Positions 17,277 through 26,189 of a DNA stretch of 64,000 bases are shown one piece after another; the stretch's first letter is position 1, and each line of letters opens with the position of its first letter. The translations under genes were made by a program, and so were the position numbers. The notes under the pieces were generated by a model. The model was not told the origin of the DNA, ran no database searches, and saw only the letters and a program-made list of their open reading frames with translations. Origin of the DNA: an uncultured Prevotellaceae bacterium (GTDB taxonomy: Bacteria > Bacteroidota > Bacteroidia > Bacteroidales > Bacteroidaceae); assembly GCA_900543815.1 (NCBI GenBank), contig UQST01000008.1, positions 1 through 64,000 of the forward strand, given 5' to 3'.

Positions 17277-17315
17277 AAAGGCCGCAGTGTTCCAACAGAA
17301 ACACCACGGCCTTTT
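17277..17315 (-). terminator. terminator for S46 peptidase gene
   Basis: AAAAGGCCG and CGGCCTTTT arms with an additional inner GTGTT/AACAC pairing form a hairpin with A-rich and T-rich flanks, so it can work on both strands. It lies 87 nt after the S46 stop. Confidence 0.75.
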
Positions 17316-17401
17316 ATTCCATGAAACCAGCACCGCGCACCGCGACAGTCCAGTTATCGATTCAAAATGTTACGTTCTTTTTCAAGACGAAGCACAGAGA
17401 C

Positions 17402-19546
17402 TTACAGCCCAAGCTCCTTTATCAGGTTGTCGGCATGCCCCCAGCGGTCGATGACAAAGAGCACGAAGCGGATATCCACACCTATACAGCGCTGCAGGGA
17501 AGAGTCGAAACTGATGTCGCCCGACATGGCATCCCAGTTGCCGTCAAAGGCCAGGCCGATGAGTTCACCGCGCCCGTTGAACATGGGACTGCCTGAGTTA
17601 CCGCCCGTGATATCGTTGTTCGAGAGGAAGCACAGGTGCATGTCGCCGGTCTGCTTGTCGGCATAACGGCCCCACTTGCCCTGCTTGAGCAGGCTCACGA
17701 TGTCCTCCTCCAGCCGGTAGTCCTCTATCTCATTCTGCTTGGCAGCCTTGTCGAGCAGACTCTGCGCATTGGTATAGTAGTCATAGTGAGTACCCTGCGA
17801 GGTGTAGTCCTGTATGAATCCATAGGAGAGACGCATGGTGAAGTTGGCGTCGCTATAGTGCGGCTCGTCCTGCTCCATCTCCATGAGAGCCTGTGTGAGA
17901 AGGCGCTCGTTGTAGTTGATGATATTGTTGTTCTCCTTCTGCTCGCCCACCATCTGCATCAGCATATCGGGCAGCGCGTCTGCATAGACCAGCGCGGGGT
18001 CGCTCTCACGCAGCGTGCTGTCGGCCATGAGGCGGTCGAGGCAGTTGGTGTCCAGACAGATGGTGCGGGCATAGAGGTCGCGTGCATAGGCAGCGCAATC
18101 GCCCTTGTAGAGGCTGTCAATCACCTGGTAGCAGGCAGGGTGGAACTTCCGGTCGGTCACCTGCTGGCGGTAGTTGTCGAGCAGAGCTGCCATGGTGGCC
18201 TCATCGAGGCGTGCATCGTAGTCCTTGAAGAAGTGCTTGAGTGCCTCCTTGGTGGCACCCAACTGGGTGCTGTCGGCATCCTGGGGAAGTCTGTTGAGCA
18301 TGCTTGCCACGCGGTAGATTTCTATTCCGCGCATGAAGGTCTCGCTGAAGAAGCCCTGTGCATGCACCGACTGGCGGCGAGCCTGGTAGGCTGCCTGCAA
18401 CTGGGAGAACATCTCCCCGAACCTGCGCTGCAGGACGGCATCCTGAGAGTACCAGTCACGTATGCGCTGCTCGAGTTGCTGCTTCTGCCCTATCACACCC
18501 AGGTCGGCGATGGCCTTGTTCATTCCTATGGAGTTCTTCCAGTAGTTGCTGCTGCTGGCCCACTTGCTGGCATACTTGATGCCTACGGCACGATCGGCGT
18601 CCATAAACTTCTTCCACACCTCCTGCTTGCGGCCACGTACCTGGATGGTGCTCACATTGCGGTCGTTCACACGCTCGCTGATGCCCCATGAGCTCAGGTA
18701 TCGGCTGGTGCTGCCAGGGTATCCCACGGTCATGCAATAGTCGCCCGGGCGGAATCCCTCGGTGCTCACCTGGGCATAGCGGCTGGTGTGCAGGGGTACG
18801 TTCTCGGGGCTGTACTCGGCAGGATTGCCGTCCTTGTCGGCATAGATACGGAACACACTGAAGTCACACGTCTGCCTGGGCCACATCCAGTTGTCGGTAT
18901 CTCCGCCAAACTTGCCCAGCGTCTCGGTGGCCGTGAACACCAGTCGCACATCGCGATATACCTTATATATACTCACATAGTAGGCGTTGCCACCATAGTA
19001 GGACTTCACCTGGCAGTCCATTCCAGGGTTGGCCTTCACATAGTCGGCCTCGATGGCTGCACAGATGCTGTCGGCCTTGTCGCGGTCGATATGGCGTGCC
19101 TCCTCGGTGGGATTGGCCTTGTAGATGCTGTCGAGGGCCGTCATCACGCGTGCGGTACACTCCTCGGTGCGCACCAGGAACTTGACAAAGAGTCCCTCGG
19201 CAGGGCGTTCCTCGCTGCGCTTGTGCGCCACGAAACCATTGGTGAGGATGTCATCCTCGGGGGTGGAGAGCGCCTGGATGGCTCCGTAGCCGCAGTGATG
19301 ATTGGTAAACACGAGTCCGTCTGGACTCACCACCACGCCTGAGCAGAAGTCACCAAAATCGACCACTGCGTCCTTCAGGCTCTCGCCATTGGGGTTATAC
19401 AACTCATTGGGACCCAACTGCAAGCCCAGCTGCTTCATGGTCTGGGCTGTCTTCCCGTCAATGCGGCTCAGCATCCACATGCCCTCATCGGCGTGTGCCG
19501 CCAGGCTGAGAACTGCCAGAAGCAGCATTGCAAACTGTTTCTTCAT
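17402..19546 (-). CDS. S46 dipeptidyl peptidase, DPP7 type
   Basis: A 714-residue periplasmic exopeptidase that releases dipeptides from peptides, feeding amino-acid fermentation. A signal peptide (FAMLLLAVLSLAAHA) precedes the chymotrypsin-like double barrel interrupted by a helical domain. The catalytic His lies in FTNHHCGYG (about 83-84) and the nucleophile is Ser651 in GGNSGSP. Eighteen residues later is Gly669 (AFDGNW); by comparison with Porphyromonas enzymes, Gly here marks DPP7 (hydrophobic P1) and Arg marks DPP11 (acidic P1). Length matches the family. It stands 131 nt downstream of the helicase gene on the same strand. Confidence 0.93.
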   Translation of the reverse strand: MKKQFAMLLLAVLSLAAHADEGMWMLSRIDGKTAQTMKQLGLQLGPNELYNPNGESLKDAVVDFGDFCSGVVVSPDGLVFTNHHCGYGAIQALSTPEDDILTNGFVAHKRSEERPAEGLFVKFLVRTEECTARVMTALDSIYKANPTEEARHIDRDKADSICAAIEADYVKANPGMDCQVKSYYGGNAYYVSIYKVYRDVRLVFTATETLGKFGGDTDNWMWPRQTCDFSVFRIYADKDGNPAEYSPENVPLHTSRYAQVSTEGFRPGDYCMTVGYPGSTSRYLSSWGISERVNDRNVSTIQVRGRKQEVWKKFMDADRAVGIKYASKWASSSNYWKNSIGMNKAIADLGVIGQKQQLEQRIRDWYSQDAVLQRRFGEMFSQLQAAYQARRQSVHAQGFFSETFMRGIEIYRVASMLNRLPQDADSTQLGATKEALKHFFKDYDARLDEATMAALLDNYRQQVTDRKFHPACYQVIDSLYKGDCAAYARDLYARTICLDTNCLDRLMADSTLRESDPALVYADALPDMLMQMVGEQKENNNIINYNERLLTQALMEMEQDEPHYSDANFTMRLSYGFIQDYTSQGTHYDYYTNAQSLLDKAAKQNEIEDYRLEEDIVSLLKQGKWGRYADKQTGDMHLCFLSNNDITGGNSGSPMFNGRGELIGLAFDGNWDAMSGDISFDSSLQRCIGVDIRFVLFVIDRWGHADNLIKELGL

Positions 19547-19677
19547 ACAGAATATGCCTTTGAAATGTTATTTGTTCGGTTATACGGAAGGCCGGTATGC
19601 AGGGCGGGGCGGCTCCAGGACACAGAAACAGCAGTCCCCGTACCCAAGCACGACATACGCCCTGACGGCCTGCATGC

Positions 19678-21657
19678 TCACTTTTTCTTCGGACGGCGGC
19701 GTGCCCATCCCTCCTCCGAGAAGTCAGGCTCATCACCCACCAGTTCACCGCGTGTGGCTGCGGGAGCCTTGTCGGGGTGCAGGAACTTCATCCAGTCGTC
19801 CTTGGTGTACTTCTTGCCACGCGCTGCGGTGTAGCCACGTTCCTCGCGTGAGGGACGGCGCTTGCCGGCTCGCTCGTCGCCCACAAGCAGGTCCTGGCGG
19901 CGGGGCTGACGCTCACCACGCTGGCCCCTGCCCTGAGTGCCACGCTTGCGGTCGGCCTTCGCACCACGGTCATTGCCGCTGTTGGCCTCTGGCTCACTGC
20001 GGTCGGCCACCACGCTACGCCCCTTCACGGTCACTCCATGCTTGAGAGCCTTTATCACGCGGTCGGCATCATCCTCGGCCACTTCGACGAACGAGAAGTT
20101 GCGCATGAGGTCGATACGTCCCACGTTGACCTTTTCGCCATGCACGTTCTTATTGAGCAGTCCGATTATCTCGCGGGCGAACATGCCGTCTGTCTTGCCT
20201 ACGTTGAGGAACAGACGCACGTAGCCCTCCTCGGCTGTGCGCTCACCACGACGGCGGCGGCCGCCCTGGTCACCCTTCTCACGCGACTGTTTGCCTTCGG
20301 CCACGGGTTCTATCTCGGGCGCGTTGGCATAATACTGGAGGAAGCGACCGAACTCGCGGCTCAGCACACGCTTGATGAGATCGTCCTTGTCAAGCCACTC
20401 CCAGCGCTTCTGCACTTCGTCCATGAAAGGGGCTATCTCCTCTTCATCCACCTCCACACGCTCGATGTCATCGATGACGTGATAGAGTTGCTTGGCACAG
20501 ATGTCGCGTGGCTCGGGCAACGTACCCTGCTCAAACTGCTTCTGTATCTGCTTCTCGACCACACGGATGCGCGAACGCTCACGCAGGTTGATGATGCTGA
20601 TGCTGGTACCCTTCTTGCCTGCACGGCCGGTACGGCCGCTTCGGTGGGTGTAGTTCTCCACGTCGTCGGGCATTCCATAGTTGATGACATGGGTGAGGTC
20701 ATCCACATCCAGTCCGCGCGCAGCCACATCGGTGGCCACCAGCAACTGGGTGCGGTGGTGGCGGAACTTCTGCATGGTGAGGTCGCGCTGCTGCTGCGAG
20801 AGGTCGCCATGCAGGGCGTCGGCATTGTAGCCATCGCGTATGAGATTGTCGGCCACCTCCTGCGTCTCGGCCTTCGTGCGGCAGAAGATGATGGCATAGA
20901 TGCGCGGGAAGTAGTCCACCACCCGCTTCAGGGCAGCATACTTGTCCTTGGCACGTACCATATAATATATGTGGTTGACATTCTCGGAGCCCTCGTTGCG
21001 GCTGCCCACCTGTATCTGGTGTGCGTCGCGCAGGTATTTCTTGGCTATGCGCTCTATCTCCTTGCTCATGGTAGCGCTGAAGAGCAGCGTTCGGTGGTCG
21101 GCAGGCACGCCCTCGAGAATGCTGTTGAGGTCGTCCTGGAAGCCCATGGAGAGCATTTCGTCGGCCTCATCGAGGATGACGCTGCTCACCTGGGAGAGGT
21201 CGGCCACCCCGCGGTTCATCAGATCAATAAGGCGTCCGGGGGTAGCCACCACGATATCCACTCCATGCTTCAGTGCACGTATCTGCGGCTCGATGCCTGC
21301 TCCGCCATACACTGCCAGCATGCTGATGTCGGGCAGATAATGCGCAAAGTCATGCAGGTCCTCGGCTATCTGGATGCACAGCTCGCGGGTGGGAGCCAAT
21401 ATCAAAGCCCTCACCTGCTTTCTGTCACCCTGATGTCCCTCGGCTGCCAGCAGATGGAGCAAGGGAAGGCCATAGGCCGCGGTCTTTCCCGTTCCTGTCT
21501 GCGCTAACGCTATAAGGTCTGAGTGTTGGTTATCTGACTGGGTATCCGTAAGCCACGGAATTACCTCTTCCTGTACGGGCATGGGGTTCTCATAGCCCTG
21601 CTCTGCAATGGCACGCAACAGCGCATCATTGAGTCCTAATTCTGAAAAAGTCTTCAT
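19678..21657 (-). CDS. DEAD-box RNA helicase with DbpA-type RNA-binding domain
   Basis: A 659-residue ATP-dependent RNA helicase. The core has the Q motif region, AQTGTGKT (Walker A), PTRELCIQ, DEADEMLS, SAT, ARGLDVD and HRSGRTGRAG. After about residue 380 come a linker and a DbpA/CsdA-like RRM (LFLNVGKTDGMFAREIIGLLN to GRSVVADRSEP), then a low-complexity basic tail (RKRGTQGRGQRGERQPRRQD) ending RRRPKKK. Relatives work in ribosome assembly and cold adaptation. The start at 21657 gives the conserved MKTFSELGL; the in-frame extension to 21705 is not conserved-looking. A TACCTTTG box ends nine bases before this ATG. Confidence 0.93.
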   Translation of the reverse strand: MKTFSELGLNDALLRAIAEQGYENPMPVQEEVIPWLTDTQSDNQHSDLIALAQTGTGKTAAYGLPLLHLLAAEGHQGDRKQVRALILAPTRELCIQIAEDLHDFAHYLPDISMLAVYGGAGIEPQIRALKHGVDIVVATPGRLIDLMNRGVADLSQVSSVILDEADEMLSMGFQDDLNSILEGVPADHRTLLFSATMSKEIERIAKKYLRDAHQIQVGSRNEGSENVNHIYYMVRAKDKYAALKRVVDYFPRIYAIIFCRTKAETQEVADNLIRDGYNADALHGDLSQQQRDLTMQKFRHHRTQLLVATDVAARGLDVDDLTHVINYGMPDDVENYTHRSGRTGRAGKKGTSISIINLRERSRIRVVEKQIQKQFEQGTLPEPRDICAKQLYHVIDDIERVEVDEEEIAPFMDEVQKRWEWLDKDDLIKRVLSREFGRFLQYYANAPEIEPVAEGKQSREKGDQGGRRRRGERTAEEGYVRLFLNVGKTDGMFAREIIGLLNKNVHGEKVNVGRIDLMRNFSFVEVAEDDADRVIKALKHGVTVKGRSVVADRSEPEANSGNDRGAKADRKRGTQGRGQRGERQPRRQDLLVGDERAGKRRPSREERGYTAARGKKYTKDDWMKFLHPDKAPAATRGELVGDEPDFSEEGWARRRPKKK

Positions 21658-21665
21658 TTTCGCTG

Positions 21666-21673
21666 CAAAGGTA
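21666..21673 (-). promoter_or_regulatory. -7 box close to helicase start
   Basis: TACCTTTG on the minus strand ends eight bases before the helicase ATG (21657); a TTG lies 16 nt upstream, shorter than ideal. The transcript would have almost no leader. Confidence 0.4.
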
Positions 21674-21784
21674 GCTATTTTTTCCTTTTCAATGCTCCAT
21701 AACACAGAAAATCAATACATTTGTACTTCGATTAAGGGCGCCAAGGCATATAAGGCCGTGCGCCGCACAGAACAGAGGAGAAAA

Positions 21785-22648
21785 ATGAAGAGAGGACTGG
21801 TACTGGAAGGAGGAGGCTTGCGAGGCATGTTCACCGTGGGCGTAACCGATGTGATGATGGAGGAGGGAATAGAGTTCGACGGGATTATAGGCGTGTCGGC
21901 AGGAGCCACTTTCGGCTGTAACTTCAAGTCCCATCAGCCCTCGCGCGCCTTGCGCTACAGCATCCGCTTTCGCAACGACCGCCGTTACATGGGCCTCTAT
22001 AGCCTCTTCACGAGCGGTGACTTGGTGAATGCCGAGTTCTGCTACCGCACTGTGCCCAATCAGTATGACCTTTTCGACTACGACCGCTTCGAGCAGGACC
22101 GCACCGAGTTCCAGGTTGTATGCACCGACGCACTCACCGGGCAGCCCGTGTACAAGCGGCTCGACAGCCTGCGCGGCGAGGCTATGGACTGGCTGCGCGC
22201 CTCGGCGTCCATGCCCATCGTGTCGCGTCCGGTGCATGTGGCAGGGCGCACTTTGCTCGACGGAGGCATAGCCGACTCCATCCCCCTCAAGCATTTCCAG
22301 CAGGAAGGATACGGCCGCTGTGTGGTGGTGCTCACGCAGCCCGAGGGATTTCGCAAGCATCAGACCAAGACCCTGCCCCTCTTCCGCCTGCTGATGAAGC
22401 GCTACCCCTGCATCACGGAGGCCATGGCACGGCGGCACGTGATGTACAACGGACAGCTCGACTACCTGCACAGCCAGGAGGAGCAGGGCAATGCGCTGGT
22501 CATCTATCCCCATGACACGCTGCCCATCGGCCGCGTGCAGCAGGACAAGAAGCGCATGGAACGGGTGTACCGGATGGGGCGCGAGGCAGCCACCGAGGCT
22601 CTGCCAAGGCTCAAGGAGTTTATGAGAAAAGACCAAGGAGATGAGTAG
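21785..22648 (+). CDS. patatin-like phospholipase
   Basis: A 287-residue cytosolic patatin-family lipase or acyl hydrolase. It has the oxyanion loop LEGGGLRGMF, the nucleophile in GVSAG (about Ser39) and the catalytic Asp in DGG of LLDGGIADSIP, i.e. the Ser-Asp dyad is intact. It is short, like the RssA/YjjU type of bacterial patatins. The start at 21785 gives the family N-terminus MKRGLVLEGGG; an extension to 21608 would run antisense into the helicase gene. A TACATTTG box lies at 21716-21723. It overlaps the sugar kinase start by 8 nt. Confidence 0.9.
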   Translation: MKRGLVLEGGGLRGMFTVGVTDVMMEEGIEFDGIIGVSAGATFGCNFKSHQPSRALRYSIRFRNDRRYMGLYSLFTSGDLVNAEFCYRTVPNQYDLFDYDRFEQDRTEFQVVCTDALTGQPVYKRLDSLRGEAMDWLRASASMPIVSRPVHVAGRTLLDGGIADSIPLKHFQQEGYGRCVVVLTQPEGFRKHQTKTLPLFRLLMKRYPCITEAMARRHVMYNGQLDYLHSQEEQGNALVIYPHDTLPIGRVQQDKKRMERVYRMGREAATEALPRLKEFMRKDQGDE

Positions 22649-23585
22649 GACACGCAAGGTGATAGGGATGGGCGAGACCATCATGGACATCATATTCCGC
22701 AACGGACAGCCCCAGGCTGCCGTCCACGGCGGGAGCAGTTTCAACAGCATAGTGAGTGTGGGGCGCGCAGGAGTGCCCTGCGTGTTTGTGGGCGACACGG
22801 GAGCCGACATCGTGGGACGGCAGACTCTGGACTTCATGCGCGCCAACCATGTGGGCACAGACTACTGTCCCATGCGTCCCGACGTGAAGAGTGCGGTGAG
22901 CCTGGCCTATCTGGACGACAACGGAGATGCCTCGTATGTATTCTACAAGCAGAAGCCCGAGGCTCCCAAGGAGTGGACATTGCCTCAGATAGACGCTGAC
23001 GACGTGCTGCTCTACGGCTCGTATTTTGCCTCGTGCCGCGGTATGAGGCCGCTGGTGGAGGACATGCTGAGCCATGCCACGGCCGAGGGAGCCATCATCT
23101 ACTACGATATCAACTTCCGCAGCAGCCACAGCCACGAGCTGGAGGCGCTCCTGCCCACCATCGAGGACAACTGCCGCAGGAGCAGCATAGTGCGCGGCAG
23201 TGCCGATGACTTCGTGGTGCTGTTTGGCGAGCGCGATGCCGCTACCATCTACGACAGGCACATAAGGAAGCTCTGCCCTGTATTCATCTGCACCAGCGGA
23301 GCCGGTGCTGTGACAGTATGTCTGCCCCACGACACCCTGCGCTTTCCCGTGCCCAGGGTGGAGGACGTGGCCAGCACGGTGGGCGCAGGCGACAACTTCA
23401 ATGCCGGACTGGCATGCAGCCTCATCTGGCGGGGCATCAGAAAAGACATGCTGCCAGCCCTCGGCAGCGAGGAGTGGCAGCATCTCCTGGCCACGGCATG
23501 CGCTTTCTCGGGCAACGCATGCCGCACCCTGGACAATTACATCAGCGTGGAATTCGGTCTCAGAGCTTCAGGTCTTCCAGTTTGA
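22641..23585 (+). CDS. PfkB family carbohydrate kinase
   Basis: A 314-residue ribokinase-fold kinase. The N-terminal signature is VIGMGETIMDIIF with HGGSSFNSIVSVGRAG, and the C-terminal signature STVGAGDNFNAG contains the catalytic Asp and anion hole. The substrate cannot be deduced; fructokinase or another sugar kinase is likely. It is translationally coupled to the patatin gene. Its last 26 nt overlap the 3' end of the oppositely oriented regulator gene. Confidence 0.88.
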   Translation: MSRTRKVIGMGETIMDIIFRNGQPQAAVHGGSSFNSIVSVGRAGVPCVFVGDTGADIVGRQTLDFMRANHVGTDYCPMRPDVKSAVSLAYLDDNGDASYVFYKQKPEAPKEWTLPQIDADDVLLYGSYFASCRGMRPLVEDMLSHATAEGAIIYYDINFRSSHSHELEALLPTIEDNCRRSSIVRGSADDFVVLFGERDAATIYDRHIRKLCPVFICTSGAGAVTVCLPHDTLRFPVPRVEDVASTVGAGDNFNAGLACSLIWRGIRKDMLPALGSEEWQHLLATACAFSGNACRTLDNYISVEFGLRASGLPV

Positions 23586-24531
23586 CCAGCCCGTTGACGA
23601 TGGCATAGATGGTGAGTCCCGCCGTGCTGTGTATCTGCAGCTTGCGACTGATGTTGCGGCGATGTGTCATCACCGTATTGACCGATATGAAGAGGGCCTC
23701 TGCCACTTCCTTGTTACTCTTCCCCTCCACCAGCTGCACTATTATCTGCTTCTCGCGCTCACTCAGTCCGTCCTGTGACGTCTGCGGGGCAGAGGGCTCC
23801 TCGCACTCCACCTTTCCCTCGGCTTCCTGCTCGCGCACCCTGCACTCCAGGCGGCGCACACACTCGGCAAAGAGCGTATCCTCCATGTGGCAATGGGTCT
23901 GCAGGTCCTCCTCAGTCATAAAGATTTCCATCAGCACCTCGCCCATGAGCTGCGCGTTACCGTCGCCCGGGTAGTACTTGATGATGATGCTCTTCAGCTC
24001 CGAGATGCTTTTCTCGATGGAGAGATGGTTGTTGTTGTGCTGGTCAGTGACGTCGGCAAAGGTCTCGCTGGGCAATTCGCCGCGCAGCAGACTCTCCACG
24101 AAGGGGTGCACATGCGTGTTCTCATACTCCATGTGGTGCGCCACCTCGGCAGCATACTCGTCATAGAACTTGAGTATGAGGAAGGCTATCTGGTTGCTGG
24201 CAGAACAGTCGAGGGCCTCGATGAGGCGGCGACGGATGTTGGGCAAGCGGAAATCCACGAAGAAGCTGTGGGAGTTCTTCAGATAGCGGATGAGGGCAGG
24301 CAGGTCCACCTGCTCCACCATATCATTGATATGAGCGCGCGAGGGGTCCTTTACATAGTTGACCACGGTGAGGAATGTGGACACATCCACACCGGCTGCC
24401 TTGCAGGTGTCTGACACGCTCTTGTCGCCAAAACCAAGGGTGATACCGAAGCGGCTCAGGATTTGCAGCATGCGGTAATCATCGCTGATTACGTCACTCA
24501 TAGGGTCGCCATCGTGATACTTCTCTGTCAT
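23560..24531 (-). CDS. hemerythrin-like / LuxR-type transcriptional regulator
   Basis: A 323-residue protein joining two parts. Residues about 1-230 resemble the RIC/ScdA di-iron repair proteins: an N-terminal ScdA-like segment (LGFGDKSVSDTCKAAGVDVSTFL) followed by a helical region with spaced His/Glu residues (HHMEYENTHVHPFVE, DQHNNNHLSIE, HCHMEDTLFAE) expected to hold a di-iron site. Residues about 260-323 are a LuxR-type HTH (LSEREKQIIVQLVEGKSNKEVAEALFISVNTVMTHR). It probably senses iron, oxygen or nitric oxide and binds DNA. It is divergent from the porin/imelysin cluster and so is the natural candidate regulator for it. The start at 24531 follows a TACCTTTG box by 24 nt. Confidence 0.82.
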   Translation of the reverse strand: MTEKYHDGDPMSDVISDDYRMLQILSRFGITLGFGDKSVSDTCKAAGVDVSTFLTVVNYVKDPSRAHINDMVEQVDLPALIRYLKNSHSFFVDFRLPNIRRRLIEALDCSASNQIAFLILKFYDEYAAEVAHHMEYENTHVHPFVESLLRGELPSETFADVTDQHNNNHLSIEKSISELKSIIIKYYPGDGNAQLMGEVLMEIFMTEEDLQTHCHMEDTLFAECVRRLECRVREQEAEGKVECEEPSAPQTSQDGLSEREKQIIVQLVEGKSNKEVAEALFISVNTVMTHRRNISRKLQIHSTAGLTIYAIVNGLVKLEDLKL

Positions 24532-24555
24532 AAACGTACTTACTTTTATTCGCCG

Positions 24556-24563
24556 CAAAGGTA
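24556..24563 (-). promoter_or_regulatory. -7 box for hemerythrin regulator gene
   Basis: TACCTTTG on the minus strand, 24 nt before the ATG at 24531; no well-placed TTG was found. Confidence 0.4.
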
Positions 24564-24694
24564 CGAAATTCACAGAATCAGCGATGGCCAAGACACGTGA
24601 TTCGCTCCCGAAAAGCCTCCACGACCCCAAATTTCACTATTTTTAGGTATCTGAGAACCAATGAAAGGCGATGCAAAATCACGTTTTTTGCGTA

Positions 24695-24732
24695 TTGCAG
24701 GGCTTTCCAGGTCGGTGTAATTTTGCACCGAC
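24695..24732 (+). promoter_or_regulatory. porin promoter with operator framing the -7 box
   Basis: TTG at 24695-24697, a 20-nt spacer and TAATTTTG at 24718-24725 make a full-match promoter. The -7 box is framed exactly by an inverted repeat, GTCGGTG at 24711-24717 and CACCGAC at 24726-24732. A factor bound to the repeat would block or control polymerase. Translation starts 24 nt after the box. Confidence 0.7.
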
Positions 24733-24749
24733 AAAATCGTAAACAGCAA

Positions 24750-26189
24750 ATGAAAGGAAAGCAGAACATCGCACGGCTGGCTGTGCTCGCCCTCGCACTC
24801 TCAACGGGAGTACAGGCAAGTGCGCAGTGGAACGCCGACAGCACCGAGTATGACAGCTTCGACCGCTACCGTATAGGAGGCTACGGCGAACTGGTGGGTG
24901 CCTTCAAGAACTATGGCATCAACCGCTTCAAGGGCACCAGCAACGGCAACAGCAAGATGAAACGCAACACCATTGCCATGCCGCGCTTCGTGATAGCGGG
25001 CGACTACAAGTTCAACAAGCACTGGGCACTGGGCATGGAGATTGAATTCGAGGCCGGAGGAGTGGGCACCGAGTACGAAATCGAGAATACGGAGAACGGC
25101 GAGTACGAGACTGAGGTGGAGAAGGGAGGCGAGGTCGCGCTCGAACAGTTCCACATCACTTACCACATGAACAACGCTTTCAATGTGCGCGTGGGACACA
25201 TGATAGTGCCCGTAGGCCTGACGAACTCGCACCATGAGCCCATCCTCTTCTTCGGCACCGTGCGCCCCGAGGGCGAGACCAGCATACTGCCCAGCACCTG
25301 GCATGCCACCGGAGCAGAGGTGAGAGGACAGTTCGGCCGCCGGTGGGCCAGCTTTGACTACGAGGCCATGGTGGTGGCCGGGCTCAATGCCAACGGCTTC
25401 AACCGCAACCGCTGGGCCGCCGACGCCAACAACAGAATCTTCGAGGAGGACAACTTCACCAGCCCGGGCTACGTGGCGCGCCTCAATTACCGGGGCATCC
25501 CAGGCCTGCGTCTGGGCGGCAGCTTCTACTATTGCCGCAACGTGGGAAGCAATGCCGACAAGCCTCACACCTATAACTTCAAGGCCCCGGTGCGCATCTG
25601 GAGCGTGGATGCACAGTACATGAACCGCTGGGTGGTGGCGCGTGCCAATGTGATACAAGGCCATCTCTCCAACAGTTCCAGGGTGAGCGACAAGAACAGC
25701 AAGCTGAGCAACCTCTCACCCTATGCGCGCACGGCTCCCGTAGCCGAGAAGGCCGTGAGCTACGGAGGAGAGGTGGGACTGCGCCTGAAGGGCTTCGTGA
25801 GCTGCGACAAGATGCCCGATGTGACACCCTTCTTCCGCTATGAGTATTACAACCCTCAGGAGCATGTGGTGATGGACAAATACTGCAACACGCCCGCCGA
25901 CACACGACTGAAGACCAACATGTGGGTGGCTGGCGTCAACTACCAACCGCTGCCCTACCTGGTGGTGAAGGCCGATTACACGAAGCGCAAGATAGGCGGC
26001 GGTGCCTACAACAACGAGAATGAGTTTGCCCTGGGAGTGGCATTCACAGGCTGGTTCCTGAGCGACCGCACGGTCAAGGACCTGCGTGCACGCCGCCAGC
26101 TGAAGAACCAGCAGCAGACCATCGACGAGATGAACAGCCGCCTGGAGCAGATGCAGCAGGAGATAGAGGCTCTGCGCAAGGGCAGATAA
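24750..26189 (+). CDS. outer-membrane porin with C-terminal coiled coil
   Basis: A 479-residue exported protein (signal ARLAVLALALSTGVQASAQ) of the porin/OprO-P-like type: amphipathic strands such as YRIGGYGELVGAF, KHWALGMEIEFEAGG, FNVRVGHMIVPVG and YLVVKADYTKRKI. After the last predicted strand (FALGVAFTGWFL) comes a charged coiled coil of about 45 residues (LRARRQLKNQQQTIDEMNSRL...). This is unusual because barrels normally end in an aromatic residue; the tail could reach into the periplasm and contact a partner. The start at 24750 gives the signal peptide. First gene of a same-strand cluster with imelysin and cytochromes, so iron, haem or anion transport is suggested but not shown. Confidence 0.8.
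   Translation: MKGKQNIARLAVLALALSTGVQASAQWNADSTEYDSFDRYRIGGYGELVGAFKNYGINRFKGTSNGNSKMKRNTIAMPRFVIAGDYKFNKHWALGMEIEFEAGGVGTEYEIENTENGEYETEVEKGGEVALEQFHITYHMNNAFNVRVGHMIVPVGLTNSHHEPILFFGTVRPEGETSILPSTWHATGAEVRGQFGRRWASFDYEAMVVAGLNANGFNRNRWAADANNRIFEEDNFTSPGYVARLNYRGIPGLRLGGSFYYCRNVGSNADKPHTYNFKAPVRIWSVDAQYMNRWVVARANVIQGHLSNSSRVSDKNSKLSNLSPYARTAPVAEKAVSYGGEVGLRLKGFVSCDKMPDVTPFFRYEYYNPQEHVVMDKYCNTPADTRLKTNMWVAGVNYQPLPYLVVKADYTKRKIGGGAYNNENEFALGVAFTGWFLSDRTVKDLRARRQLKNQQQTIDEMNSRLEQMQQEIEALRKGR

Larger units (their letters stand above)
16701..17401. other. 701-nt convergent intergenic region with repeats
   Basis: It contains, left to right, the rpoD terminator, copy B of the four-box 22-bp element, a stretch with no clear feature (16940-17080), an AT-rich repeat block (17081-17235) and a terminator serving the S46 peptidase (17277-17315). 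No credible gene is seen. Confidence 0.65.
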
